Source of the DNA: Hyphomonadaceae bacterium
Lineage (GTDB): Bacteria > Pseudomonadota > Alphaproteobacteria > Caulobacterales > Hyphomonadaceae
Length of the DNA: 64,000 nt
Reading direction: 5' to 3'
Assembly (NCBI GenBank): GCA_028285145.1
Contig: JANQQC010000047.1
Coordinates: 177,224 to 241,223, forward strand
The notes under the pieces were generated by a model, which saw nothing but the letters and a program-made list of their open reading frames with translations, made no database searches and was not told the origin of the DNA. A program made the position numbers and the translations under genes. Below are positions 1 through 8,065 of the stretch, piece by piece (positions within the stretch are counted from its first letter, which is position 1; every line of letters begins with the position of its first letter).

Positions 1-120
1 ACCCCAAACGGCCCAATTGCGCATATTCATTAGAAATCCTGTGCGTAGTGCTTGGAAGACTACATAGTAACACGAAGCTGCAAAAACGAGCTTTATTCAC
101 TGCGACGAAATTATTCGTTC

Positions 121-1263
121 TCAGTAGGCAAGAAGCGTGCGCTTCGTGAAGGCAAGGCGCTCAGAGGCCAGGCAACGCCAGCCACCCCCTTCCGGAGGGA
201 GCGTCTCTCGGGTCATACGGTCCGTCGGCGTGATTTCAGCTGCATCGGGATCGCGGATAAAACGGCCGTCCCAGACCGCACTCTCACCCGCTTCAACAAG
301 GCCGGGATCGCGCGCGATGCGCAGCTCGGCCCCCTCACGCTCAATCCACGCGCCGCCGAGCGTGCAGGCCGTGTTCGGGCCACCACTTCCAATGTCCTCG
401 CCAAGCCGCCTCAGGCGCTGGGCGTCCGGCTGACGATCGCTGCCTGCGGCGATACGAATGACCAGATCAAGCGCGGGCTCGATGATGCCCGCCGGAAGCC
501 TGCGTAAGTCTGCAGAGAGCGATCCATCCGCTTCGGCAACAACATTCCCCGAAAGCCAACGGGCAAGTGCCCGGGATTCCAGCCGGCGCAAGAGTTTCAG
601 GTCTCCCATAGCGCCCCTCAATCGACTCAAGAGCGGTGGATCATTCGCTAAACGCCGGCGCCAGCGAACACGCTCATAAGCTGTGTTTTCGTTAGACGGA
701 TCTTCGATCCAGGATCTCCCGGAGCCGTGAAGCAGGTCACGCAATTGCTGACGCGAAAATCTGAGCAACGGGCGCGCGATCATGACATCTCGCCCGGCCG
801 GCCAGGCCGGTGATGCCGACGCCCGGCCCATGCCCGCGAGCCCGCGCCATCCCGACCCTCGGCGGGCGCGCATCAGGAACGTTTCGACATCATCGTTCGC
901 CGTATGGCCGGTCAGGATGAGCCCTGCCCCAGCCAATCGAGCGGCGTCGGCGAGGAGGACGTGACGCGCCCGGCGCGCCTTTGCCTGTGCAGGTGCCGGT
1001 GTTTGCCACTTCAGAGTTTTGTGATCGAGCCCTAACGCACGGGCCTCGGCGGCGACGAAAGTGGCTTCTTCGGCTGCCTCCGCGCGAAGACCATGATCAA
1101 CGGTCAGGACAGCCAGTTCTCTTGAGGTCGCCTTTGCCCATTCTGCGGCGAAGGCCAGCAGGGCCATTGAATCACCTCCGCCAGACACGGCGAGGCAGAT
1201 CGGACCAGCCGCAAGTCTGGCGGCGGCATCAAGTTCGGCTGAAGCGCTCGCGTTTAAGAGCAA
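121..1263 (-). CDS. tilS: tRNA(Ile)-lysidine synthase TilS
   Basis: Cytoplasmic enzyme that converts the wobble cytidine of the CAU-anticodon tRNA-Ile to lysidine using ATP and lysine, so that AUA is read as isoleucine. The PP-loop ATP-pyrophosphatase signature SGGGDS lies at residues 27-32, followed by the family-typical VDHGLR and TGHTANDDVETFLMR stretches. At 380 residues it is somewhat shorter than E. coli TilS (about 430). The start is a TTG at 1263, because no ATG lies between it and the PP loop; it overlaps the end of cpoB by 10 bases, which suggests translational coupling. Its place after pal-cpoB is the usual alphaproteobacterial order, where ftsH normally follows beyond the window edge. 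Family assignment is firm; the exact start is less so. Confidence 0.93.
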   Translation of the reverse strand: MLLNASASAELDAAARLAAGPICLAVSGGGDSMALLAFAAEWAKATSRELAVLTVDHGLRAEAAEEATFVAAEARALGLDHKTLKWQTPAPAQAKARRARHVLLADAARLAGAGLILTGHTANDDVETFLMRARRGSGWRGLAGMGRASASPAWPAGRDVMIARPLLRFSRQQLRDLLHGSGRSWIEDPSNENTAYERVRWRRRLANDPPLLSRLRGAMGDLKLLRRLESRALARWLSGNVVAEADGSLSADLRRLPAGIIEPALDLVIRIAAGSDRQPDAQRLRRLGEDIGSGGPNTACTLGGAWIEREGAELRIARDPGLVEAGESAVWDGRFIRDPDAAEITPTDRMTRETLPPEGGGWRCLASERLAFTKRTLLAY

Positions 1264-2132
1264 CCGGACCGAGAACGCTCAACGGCGGCCAGATTTTTCG
1301 TGACACCCGATGCATCGGGATAGCGGCGCGGCAACTGGCCGAGCGCGGCACAAGCAGCAGCTGGATCGCCCACAAGGCGCATGGACCTTGCAAGCTTCAC
1401 AAGCGCGTCGGGCGCGCGAGGATCATCAGGATAATTCCGGATCATATCGGTGTAGGCTGCACCTGATTCAGCATAGGCTTCCTGCTGGTAGAGGACTTCG
1501 CCAAGCCAGTATTGCGCCTCACCCGCCTGCGGATCGCCGCTGAACTGATCGATAAAAGCACGGAAGGACGCTTCCGCACCGGCATAGTCGTAGCGAAGCA
1601 ATTTGGACTTTGCGTCTGCAAAAAGTGGCCCAGCGTCGCCCGGCAATGAAGAAGCCGGCAGCGTGCCGAGCGGGCGTGTCTGACGCGGTTCAGCGCTATC
1701 AATAGAACTCGCAGATCCTTCGTCCCCTACCGAGGCCGGATCGGTCACGAAGCTTCTCGGAGAGGCGGCACTCGCGCCAGAGAATTGCGCTTCGAGAACA
1801 GCGATTCGCGCATCCTGGGTCTCTATTGTTTCTTCCAACCGACCGATCAGGTCAGCTATGGCCTTGTCATCGTTCTGGAGGCGATTGATCTCGTCGCGAG
1901 ACTGGTTCAGCAGGAACTCCAGCGTTTCCAGCTGGCCATTCAGCGCAGAGTTGTCGGCCTTCAGATTGTTGATCTGCACGCGCATCTCAGCCACCGACTG
2001 GCGCAGCTGCGAGGTTGAGGCTGCGAGATCTCCGCTGGTTGCGCCTTGAGTGATGGGCGCGCGTTGAGCGACGGATGGCGCGGCACACGCAATTGCCGTC
2101 GCCGCGACAAGCGAGATAAGTCGTAGCTTCAT
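1254..2132 (-). CDS. cpoB: Cell division coordinator CpoB (YbgF), periplasmic
   Basis: Periplasmic Tol-Pal partner that in E. coli links outer-membrane constriction to peptidoglycan synthesis. The 292-residue product starts with a Sec signal peptide (MKLRLISLVAATAIACA, cleavage probably near residue 22), then a predicted coiled coil at about residues 35-100 rich in Leu, Asn and Gln, a Ser/Pro-rich linker, and three C-terminal TPR-like repeats beginning near FADAKSKLLRYDYAGAE. ATG 2132 is preferred over the adjacent ATG 2135 because GGGAGG sits only one base before 2135. It lies directly after pal in the same direction. A GC-rich hairpin separates the two genes. Confidence 0.9.
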   Translation of the reverse strand: MKLRLISLVAATAIACAAPSVAQRAPITQGATSGDLAASTSQLRQSVAEMRVQINNLKADNSALNGQLETLEFLLNQSRDEINRLQNDDKAIADLIGRLEETIETQDARIAVLEAQFSGASAASPRSFVTDPASVGDEGSASSIDSAEPRQTRPLGTLPASSLPGDAGPLFADAKSKLLRYDYAGAEASFRAFIDQFSGDPQAGEAQYWLGEVLYQQEAYAESGAAYTDMIRNYPDDPRAPDALVKLARSMRLVGDPAAACAALGQLPRRYPDASGVTKNLAAVERSRSGCS

Positions 2133-2153
2133 CATGCCTCCCAGATACAAGAA

Positions 2154-2183
2154 CGGCCGGGGCCGAATTATGGCGCCCGGCCG
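2154..2183 (-). repeat. GC-rich hairpin between pal and cpoB
   Basis: Perfect 8-bp arms (CGGCCGGG at 2154-2161 and CCCGGCCG at 2176-2183) around a 14-base loop lie in the 74-base gap between pal and cpoB. In the direction of transcription the hairpin is followed by a weakly T-rich stretch (TTCTTGT), so it could be a leaky terminator or mRNA-stability element that lowers cpoB expression relative to pal. That role is inference; the inverted repeat is directly visible. Confidence 0.55.
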
Positions 2184-2206
2184 CTTTGTTCAGTCATGGC
2201 AAAAGC

Positions 2207-2752
2207 TTAACCAGCCGTTGCGTCCAGAACCTGCGTGAAGCCATTCCGGTTACGGGCCCAGGCCGCTTCATTGGAAGACGCGTCCAGCGGGCGCTCCTTG
2301 CCGTATGAAATCGTCTCAATGCGCGAAGCATCGACGCCGAGGCTGACCAGATAGTCCTTCACAACCGCAGCGCGGCGCTCGCCGAGAGCAAGGTTGTATT
2401 CGCGTGTTCCACGCTCATCGCAGTTACCGGCAACGAGAATGTTAAACTGAGGGTAAGTCGCCAGCCAGGCGGCCTGACGGTTCAGGATTTCCTGATCGTC
2501 GCCATCCAGACGAGACTGGTCGAGATCGAAGTAGACGCGCTCGCCAACATTGACCTGAAAGTCTTCCAGCGAGCCCGGTGTAGGACCGGTATAGACTGGC
2601 TCGGCAGGTGCGGCTTCAACAGTTTCAACCGGCGCTGGTTCTTCTACTGGCGCAGGTGTTTCCGCAACGGGCTCTGGTTCCGGCTGAGAGGCGCAGGCAG
2701 CGACCCCGACAAGAACCGCCGCAGCGGCAGAAGCTTTAAGCAAGGTATTCAT
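2207..2752 (-). CDS. pal: Peptidoglycan-associated lipoprotein Pal
   Basis: Outer-membrane lipoprotein that binds peptidoglycan and TolB, anchoring the Tol-Pal machine that draws the outer membrane in during division. The 181-residue product has a lipoprotein signal ending in the lipobox GVAAC (Cys 20), a Pro/Glu/Val-rich linker, and an OmpA-like domain over roughly residues 70-178 with the motif GNCDERGTREYN, which carries the conserved Asp and Arg that contact diaminopimelate. Length and architecture match the family. The ATG is preceded by GGGGAG. It lies between tolB and cpoB on the same strand, with a 143-base gap upstream that is large enough for its own promoter. Confidence 0.97.
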   Translation of the reverse strand: MNTLLKASAAAAVLVGVAACASQPEPEPVAETPAPVEEPAPVETVEAAPAEPVYTGPTPGSLEDFQVNVGERVYFDLDQSRLDGDDQEILNRQAAWLATYPQFNILVAGNCDERGTREYNLALGERRAAVVKDYLVSLGVDASRIETISYGKERPLDASSNEAAWARNRNGFTQVLDATAG

Positions 2753-2895
2753 GGTTGAGGGCTCCCCTTGTGACCATGTTAGTCAGCGCGCGACCCTGCG
2801 CGTGATTTCAGAGACGGGCGTATAAACCCGCGTTTGCGACAGATTCAGACCGAAATTCGGCGAGATTGCGGCGTAGATGAACAATCATATATCTT

Positions 2896-4242
2896 CTAGT
2901 CCAGCAATGGCGACCATGCCGGGTCGGAGGCGTCGGTCGACGTATTCATCTGACGGAGATTCCGTCCGGTCAAGTCCACAGACCACAGACGCGGGCCGGC
3001 CCCTGGGTAATTCTCACGGAAAAACGTGATCACGCGGCCATTCGGCGACCAGTCCGGACCTTCATCGAGATAGGCCTCCGACAGCAGGCGCTCGCCTTTA
3101 CCGTCGATGCCGATCACACCGATGTGGAACTTGCCGCGCGTTTGCTTGGTAAAGGCGATCAGATCACCGCGCGGGGACCAGACAGGCGTGGAATAACGCC
3201 CTTGGCCAAAGGTGATCCGGCAGGCGGTGTCGCGTCCGCCCGATGGGCAGGTCAGCGGCGAGCCATCAGTGTTCATGATGTAAAGTTGCGGGCTGCCGCC
3301 CCGGTCGGAATTGAAGACAATTCGGCGGCCATCGGGCGACATGGACGGCGAGGTATCGATCGCCGGATGATCGGTCAGCCGACGCGACTGACGTGAACGA
3401 AGATTCATGACGTAGATGTCGGAATTACCGCCACGAGCCTGCGTCAGCAGAACGCTGCCGCCATCGCGGGAGAATCGCGGCGCGAAGGTCATCCCTTCAA
3501 AATCGCCCAGCACTTCCTGCCGGCCGGTCTCGATATTGAAGAGATAGACGCGCGGGCGACCGCCTTCGTAGGACATGTAGGTGATTTCCTGTGCGCTGGG
3601 CGAGAATCGCGGCGTGAGCACGGTGTGAACGCCGGATGTCAGGAATTGCGGGTTAGCCCCGTCCATATCCATGATGGCGAGGCGCTTCACGCGCGCCGTC
3701 TTCGGTCCGCTCTCGGCAATGTAGACAATCCGCGTATCAAAGAACCCGCTCTCGCCGGTCAGGCGGGTGTAGATCGAATCGGAAATCTTGTGCGCGATGC
3801 GCCGCCAATTATCTGGCGTGGTCGTGTATTGACGCCCCGGCTGGTTATCGAGACGAAGCACTTCCTCGCCATAGACATCCCAGAGCCGGAAGGCGACGCG
3901 CAGACGGCCATCTTCGGTCAACCCTGTTTCACCAACGACCAGGGCATCGGTTTGGATGATCTTCCAGTCCGCAAAGCGCGGCTGAACATCGATGGACAGA
4001 TCCTTCTGAATGAAGGCGGCTTCCTGCGTGATCTCGAACAGGCCCGTCGAGGCGAGATCGTTCTTCACCACTTCGGTGATCTGCCGGGAATAGTCCTCAG
4101 ATCCCCCTTCAGCCGTGAATTCGGGTATCGCGATCGGGAGCGGCTTGTAGGTGCCCTCCGTCACGTCGATGGTTATGTCAGCCAGCGCCGGTGCCGCCGG
4201 CAGGCAGAGCACCGCGATTGCAGCCATCAGTTTCTTGAACAT
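2896..4242 (-). CDS. tolB: Tol-Pal system protein TolB
   Basis: Periplasmic beta-propeller protein that shuttles between Pal and the TolA arm. The 448-residue product begins with a Sec signal peptide (MFKKLMAAIAVLCLPAAPALA), followed by the TolB N-terminal alpha/beta domain to about residue 155. A six-bladed propeller follows, marked by repeated PD40 motifs such as FSPSAQEITYMS, FSRDGGSVLLTQA, MSPDGRRIVFNSDRGG, WSPRGDLIAF and WSPNGRVITFF. Length fits the family (about 430-450). It starts 31 bases after the tolA stop, so it belongs to the same transcription unit as tolQRA. Confidence 0.97.
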   Translation of the reverse strand: MFKKLMAAIAVLCLPAAPALADITIDVTEGTYKPLPIAIPEFTAEGGSEDYSRQITEVVKNDLASTGLFEITQEAAFIQKDLSIDVQPRFADWKIIQTDALVVGETGLTEDGRLRVAFRLWDVYGEEVLRLDNQPGRQYTTTPDNWRRIAHKISDSIYTRLTGESGFFDTRIVYIAESGPKTARVKRLAIMDMDGANPQFLTSGVHTVLTPRFSPSAQEITYMSYEGGRPRVYLFNIETGRQEVLGDFEGMTFAPRFSRDGGSVLLTQARGGNSDIYVMNLRSRQSRRLTDHPAIDTSPSMSPDGRRIVFNSDRGGSPQLYIMNTDGSPLTCPSGGRDTACRITFGQGRYSTPVWSPRGDLIAFTKQTRGKFHIGVIGIDGKGERLLSEAYLDEGPDWSPNGRVITFFRENYPGAGPRLWSVDLTGRNLRQMNTSTDASDPAWSPLLD

Positions 4243-4273
4243 CTCTCAGACTCTCCTCGGTCCAGATTCTTGT

Positions 4274-5161
4274 CTATCCAGCCGGTCCAATATTGACCGT
4301 CACATCTTTCCATTCATCGTAATAGGTCTCGGAGCCTTCCGGCAGCCGATAGGGCGCGCATTTGCGGACGGCTCTCAACGCCCGCTCCACAGCGACCTGC
4401 ATGGGGCGATCCCCAATCGTTCTGCGGGGCGTGACGACTTCCACACCCGACTGCAGCGTTCCATCAATGTTGAGCTGCATCCGCAGCGTCACCTGAAGGC
4501 GCTCAGGGTTCGGCAGATCGACCACGTCATCCCAGCAAAGCTTGAGCTGCGAAATCAGGATCGCCTCAACCCGCGCGGTCATGCCGGAACGGTCCCCTGC
4601 TCCCCTGCGCACCTCAGTGGGTGTCTCGACCGCCGGCTCAGGCGTGCGCGAGGCAACCGGCGCGCGCTTCGGCTCATTCCGGGCGCGGTCAAACAGGTTC
4701 GAGGCTTCTCCAAGAATATCATCCAGCGGGTCATCCTGTTCAGGCTCGGCGCGGACAGGCTCAGGCTCTTCCTCTTCAGGTTCCGGCTCGGGTTCAGGCT
4801 CTTCTTCCTCGGGCTCGGTCTCTTCCGGGATAACGTCCGGCTCTGGCTCGGGTTCCTCCTCCGGCGGAGGAGGAGGCGGGGTGAAGTCTTCCTCGACCAG
4901 TTCCTCATCCGGAATGGCGTCTGGGTCTTCGATCACGTCTTCGGTCGGCGGCGGGGCCTCTTCCTCCTCAGGCTCCGGCTCTTCTTCGGGTTCACGGCGC
5001 ACACTTGGCGCGATGTTGGTCGTCGGCGCAATGGCCACCAGCTCGATCGGCACCACGACGAATTCCGTCGATCGGGGCGGCGAAACAAATGGCCAGACCA
5101 CCATACCGCCGAAAATCACGCCGGCATGGAGCACCAGAGATGCGGGAAGACCGCGCCACAT
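4274..5161 (-). CDS. tolA: TolA, inner-membrane energy-transducing protein
   Basis: Spans the periplasm and passes the proton-motive force harvested by TolQR to TolB/Pal. The 295-residue product has one N-terminal membrane segment at about residues 7-27 (VLHAGVIFGGMVVWP). A long strongly acidic Pro/Glu tract (about residues 50-155, repeated EPEPEP and EEEE runs) takes the place of the Ala/Lys-rich helical arm of enterobacterial TolA. A C-terminal TolA/TonB-like domain containing two-cysteine segments (LKLCWDD and RKCAPYRLP) follows. ATG 5161 is chosen because it follows the tolR stop by four bases; the next in-frame start upstream would overlap tolR by 59 bases. Identity rests on position and architecture more than on sequence, as TolA diverges quickly. 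Confidence 0.92.
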   Translation of the reverse strand: MWRGLPASLVLHAGVIFGGMVVWPFVSPPRSTEFVVVPIELVAIAPTTNIAPSVRREPEEEPEPEEEEAPPPTEDVIEDPDAIPDEELVEEDFTPPPPPPEEEPEPEPDVIPEETEPEEEEPEPEPEPEEEEPEPVRAEPEQDDPLDDILGEASNLFDRARNEPKRAPVASRTPEPAVETPTEVRRGAGDRSGMTARVEAILISQLKLCWDDVVDLPNPERLQVTLRMQLNIDGTLQSGVEVVTPRRTIGDRPMQVAVERALRAVRKCAPYRLPEGSETYYDEWKDVTVNIGPAG

Positions 5162-5165
5162 CGGA

Positions 5166-5609
5166 TCAGCGTGTCCCTCTCGCCTGCGGGTCCGTGACCA
5201 GAGCGAGATTGCGATAACCGGCACCTTGGATGAGCGTCATCACACCGATCGCTTCGCCATAATCGATGGTCTCATCGACGCGCAGATAAATGCGTTCCTC
5301 ATAGCCCTCGCCAGCAATGGCATTGAGTTTCGGGATCAGCTCTTCAGGAGCGATCTGCGTGTCCTGAATGAACAGCGTACCATCCGCGCGCATCGTCACG
5401 GAGAGTGGCTGCGTCGATGATGGAGGGAGGGCATCGGCCGATTTCTGCGGCAGCGAAACATCGACACCGGTCGTCAGCAGCGGGGCTGTGATCATGAAGA
5501 CGATCAGCAAGACGAGCATCACGTCCACAAAGGGCGTCACGTTGATTTCAGCGTTCAGCGCGCGGCGTCCGCGCTTGCCAGGTGATGCACTGGAGAGAGA
5601 AGCGCCCAT
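5166..5609 (-). CDS. tolR: TolR (ExbD/TolR family proton-channel component)
   Basis: Inner-membrane protein that forms, with TolQ, the proton channel driving TolA. The 147-residue product has a short cytoplasmic tail and a single transmembrane helix whose signature NVTPFVDVMLVLLIVFMIT contains the proton-carrying aspartate (Asp 29, equivalent to Asp 23 in E. coli). A periplasmic domain of about 95 residues containing VSLPQKSA and IYLRVDETIDYG completes it. The gene begins three bases downstream of tolQ and ends four bases before tolA, consistent with tight co-translation. Confidence 0.97.
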   Translation of the reverse strand: MGASLSSASPGKRGRRALNAEINVTPFVDVMLVLLIVFMITAPLLTTGVDVSLPQKSADALPPSSTQPLSVTMRADGTLFIQDTQIAPEELIPKLNAIAGEGYEERIYLRVDETIDYGEAIGVMTLIQGAGYRNLALVTDPQARGTR

Positions 5610-5612
5610 TGT

Positions 5613-6326
5613 TTAACTTCCCCCCGCGCCTTCGCTCGCGCGCCGGGACAAACGCACCAATACGTCCTGCGCAAAACTGTCGAGTTGGTCAGCAAACTTT
5701 GCGAGATCGGTCGAAAACTTGTTGTAGAAAATCACCGCTGGAATTGCGGCCACAAGGCCAAGGCCTGTCGCGAACAGGGCTTCGGCGATCGGACCAGCGA
5801 CGGTGGCGAGCGAGGTGTCCTGCTTTTCACCGATCTTGAGGAAGGCATTCATGATGCCCCAGACGGTGCCGAACAGGCCGATAAAGGGTGAGGAAGACCC
5901 GATGGATGCGAGCACACCAAGCCCGCCCGACTGTTTTCCAATCTCGCGGTCGATAGCGGCGCGCATGCTGCGTTCTGCGCGCTCGACCAGGGCCGCCTGC
6001 TCGGACGGGGTCGTGCCCCGGCGGGCATCCGACCATTCCCGCGCGGCGGACGCGAAGACCCGGGATCCGGCATCGTTGCCCCCCTGCCCGGGGCGCAGCT
6101 CGTAATCGTCGGTCCGCCCGGCCCAGAAGGCTTCTTCGAAGGCCTTCGCCTTCTTGCGCGCGGAGCCGAGGCCGAACAGTTTTTCAACGACGACGGACCA
6201 TGACCAGACACTGGCGATCAACAGCACCACAAGCACGAGTTTGACGATGATATCGGCTTCCATGAGCAGGCTGAACAGAGAGAAGTCACTGCTCGTCGCA
6301 GCCTGCTGAAGACCTTCGCTTTCCAT
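5613..6326 (-). CDS. tolQ: TolQ (MotA/TolQ/ExbB family proton-channel protein)
   Basis: Inner-membrane stator-like subunit of the Tol motor. The 237-residue product has a first membrane segment near residues 23-46 (LVLVVLLIASVWSWSVVV), a cytoplasmic loop of about 90 residues, and two C-terminal membrane segments containing the conserved SPFIGLFGTVWGIMNAF and PIAEALFATGLGLVAAIPAVI motifs. ATG 6326, preceded by AGAGG, is chosen over an in-frame start 93 bases further upstream whose extension looks non-homologous. It follows ybgC after a gap of 184 bases and leads the tolQRAB set. Confidence 0.97.
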   Translation of the reverse strand: MESEGLQQAATSSDFSLFSLLMEADIIVKLVLVVLLIASVWSWSVVVEKLFGLGSARKKAKAFEEAFWAGRTDDYELRPGQGGNDAGSRVFASAAREWSDARRGTTPSEQAALVERAERSMRAAIDREIGKQSGGLGVLASIGSSSPFIGLFGTVWGIMNAFLKIGEKQDTSLATVAGPIAEALFATGLGLVAAIPAVIFYNKFSTDLAKFADQLDSFAQDVLVRLSRRASEGAGGS

Positions 6327-6510
6327 GCGGAACCTCTTTATCGATTTATCGCCCGGGACAGGGCATGCCGGCTCGCCCGTGGGCCGGTAAGCTAAAGCTG
6401 TGCTCGTCTTCCACGCCAATTCTGGCGGAAACTTGGCGCCCAGCCCCGATTCCGCACATGGTAAACAGGTACGGTATTTTTATTAACGAAATGTAGGACT
6501 TAGGAGCCGG

Positions 6511-6969
6511 TCAGGCCGCGCCCGTCCACCGGTAGGATTCCAGGTGGGAGACGATCTCACGGATCGGTCGGCGGGGCCGGCCATCGGCGTGAATCATAAC
6601 GGCCGTAATGCGGGCGTCCGCAATGACATCTGACCCGCGAAGAACCGTCTGTTCAAAGAGAATGCGCGGGCCCTCGGTCCCGATGTATCGGGTGCGGACA
6701 TGCAGCAGGTCATCGACCTGTGCCGCGCGTTTATAGTTAACCGAGACGTTGGTGAGCGTGAACGCGGCCGGATCCTCACGCTGCAGGAGCGACTGGTGGG
6801 ACACACCGGCATCGCGCAAATGGTCAGAGCGGCCTCGCTCGAAAAAGCGTAGATAGTTGGCATGATAGACCATGCCGGTGAAGTCGGTGTCTTCGTAGTA
6901 GACGCGAATGGACTTCCAGTGCTGGCGGTCCGCATCGAAGTTCTGGGCGTCGAGTTCGGGAAGGGTCAT
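6511..6969 (-). CDS. ybgC: Acyl-CoA thioesterase YbgC, Tol-Pal cluster
   Basis: Cytoplasmic 4-hydroxybenzoyl-CoA-thioesterase-type hotdog-fold enzyme, normally first in the Tol-Pal operon and active on short acyl-CoAs or acyl-ACP. The 152-residue product carries the catalytic motif YYEDTDFTGMVYHANYLRFFERGR, whose Asp (in EDTD) is the family's active-site residue. Start choice is uncertain: ATG at 6969 is used, but ATG 6978 and TTG 6996 are in frame and the ribosome-binding site does not settle it. A 184-base gap, including an AT-rich stretch near 6470-6490, separates it from tolQ and may hold a tolQ promoter. Confidence 0.93.
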   Translation of the reverse strand: MTLPELDAQNFDADRQHWKSIRVYYEDTDFTGMVYHANYLRFFERGRSDHLRDAGVSHQSLLQREDPAAFTLTNVSVNYKRAAQVDDLLHVRTRYIGTEGPRILFEQTVLRGSDVIADARITAVMIHADGRPRRPIREIVSHLESYRWTGAA

Positions 6970-7083
6970 GCCTCGCATTATCCCGTTCGACAGCAAGCGT
7001 CACGCGCGGCGCGGCGTCTCAACTGCAAAACGCGGCCAATTGATACTGAAGACTGATGAAACAGACCGAGCAGATAGCTGCGC

Positions 7084-7392
7084 CTAACGCGCTTTCGGGT
7101 CGATCGCTTGGAGCGAGTCGATAAACGCCGGAAGCGTGTCCCTGTCCTGCTTGAGGTGTACACGCGTCGTGGACGCCGGTTGATGCATCAGGGAGACGCC
7201 CGGGCGATGCGCGGTGGCCGGGCGGATCGGGCGCGGCGCGAACCCGCCTCCGCAATTGGGGCAGACATTGCTCAAATGCCCTTCCACGCAGGACACGCAA
7301 TAGGTGCACTCATACGTGCAGATCATCGCATCCTCAGCGGTGGGCGGCAGATCCTTGTCGCAGTATTCGCAGTTCGGTCGCAGCTCCAGCAT
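7084..7392 (-). CDS. DUF1272 zinc-ribbon-like protein
   Basis: Small 102-residue protein with the cysteine layout of the DUF1272 family: CEYC near the N-terminus, CTYECTYCVSC, and CPNCGG, probably coordinating zinc. The first 60 residues hold the domain, starting with LELRPNCEYCDKDLPP. The C-terminal 40 residues (HRPGVSLMHQPASTTRVHLKQDRD onward) are a polar tail of unknown role. Biochemical function is unknown for the family. The gene is divergent from the orphan at 7516, and the shared 123-base intergenic region contains a perfect 10-bp inverted repeat. Confidence 0.88.
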   Translation of the reverse strand: MLELRPNCEYCDKDLPPTAEDAMICTYECTYCVSCVEGHLSNVCPNCGGGFAPRPIRPATAHRPGVSLMHQPASTTRVHLKQDRDTLPAFIDSLQAIDPKAR

Positions 7393-7419
7393 GTCCCGCT
7401 TCTAGCGGGCTGCAGCGGC

Positions 7420-7453
7420 GCGGAAAAGGCCCGCTTATCCCCGCCTTTTCCGC
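7420..7453. repeat. 10-bp inverted repeat in divergent promoter region
   Basis: Perfect arms GCGGAAAAGG (7420-7429) and CCTTTTCCGC (7444-7453) with a 14-base spacer lie between the divergent starts of the DUF1272 gene (7392) and the orphan at 7516. Arm spacing of 24 bases centre to centre, about two helical turns, suits a dimeric repressor. A structural hairpin in either 5' leader is the alternative. No regulator gene is adjacent. Confidence 0.5.
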
Positions 7454-7515
7454 TCGGATCATCTGCAGATACGGGCTTTCGTCCAAATCCTGTCCCACCT
7501 CTGCCGCCCACGGCT

Positions 7516-7926
7516 ATGATCTCTGTCATGGATTGTAAGCTCATCTCGGAATGGTTTGCCTATGTCCGGCCGATGTACTGGCCGGTGCTGTGCCTTGAGA
7601 TTGCGCGCTTCTATCTGTGGGCATGGGCCGATGCGGAAACGCACGGGATCGCCCGGCAGATGATCATCGCCGTGAACGATCACGGCCGTATCCGGGTGAA
7701 GTTCATCGAAGATGCCCCTGAGGCTCCCGATGACTGGCCGCTACGCCTCTCCGAGTTCTCAGCCCGTGCATCCAAACTCACGGCTCCGTCGCCCTTCGAC
7801 TTGATCGAGGGGCCCATCTCTGAAGTCATCGCCCGTCTCATGACACAGCTGCTGCGCCGGAGCCCAACGCTGAGCCCGATTATGATGAACACCGGGCCAT
7901 CGCGCCCACTGCTCGATCCCGGCTAG
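7516..7926 (+). CDS. Hypothetical protein, 136 residues
   Basis: Not recognised. The predicted product starts [19 protein letters not shown], has an amphipathic, aromatic-rich N-terminal third ([22 protein letters not shown]), then a basic/acidic middle ([16 protein letters not shown]) and a Leu/Arg-rich C-terminal segment ([15 protein letters not shown]). No signal peptide or clear membrane helix is seen. Coding is supported by its uninterrupted frame and codon use with GC-rich third positions, but no good ribosome-binding site precedes ATG 7516 or the in-frame ATG 7528. It stands alone between the DUF1272 gene and purA. Confidence 0.6.
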   Translation: MISVMDCKLISEWFAYVRPMYWPVLCLEIARFYLWAWADAETHGIARQMIIAVNDHGRIRVKFIEDAPEAPDDWPLRLSEFSARASKLTAPSPFDLIEGPISEVIARLMTQLLRRSPTLSPIMMNTGPSRPLLDPG

Positions 7927-8065
7927 CCCGCCCATCCTGAAAACTCAGCGCTCCCGCCGGACATGCCCCGCATGCGCCGGGCAAGAGCGCTGGCACGCCC
8001 GCCCACCCTTGCCAAATCGCCGAAACCCGTGTCTTTCGCCGCGGTCTCATAAACGGAGCGAGCTT

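Noticed and set aside
1..120. Partial gene at the left edge
   Set aside because: No frame with homology or good codon use; only a tilS downstream spacer is visible.
4151..5420. Long plus-strand open frames antisense to tolA, including a Ser/Gly repeat frame
   Set aside because: They are the mirror of the Pro/Glu repeat codons of tolA; no start context or homology.
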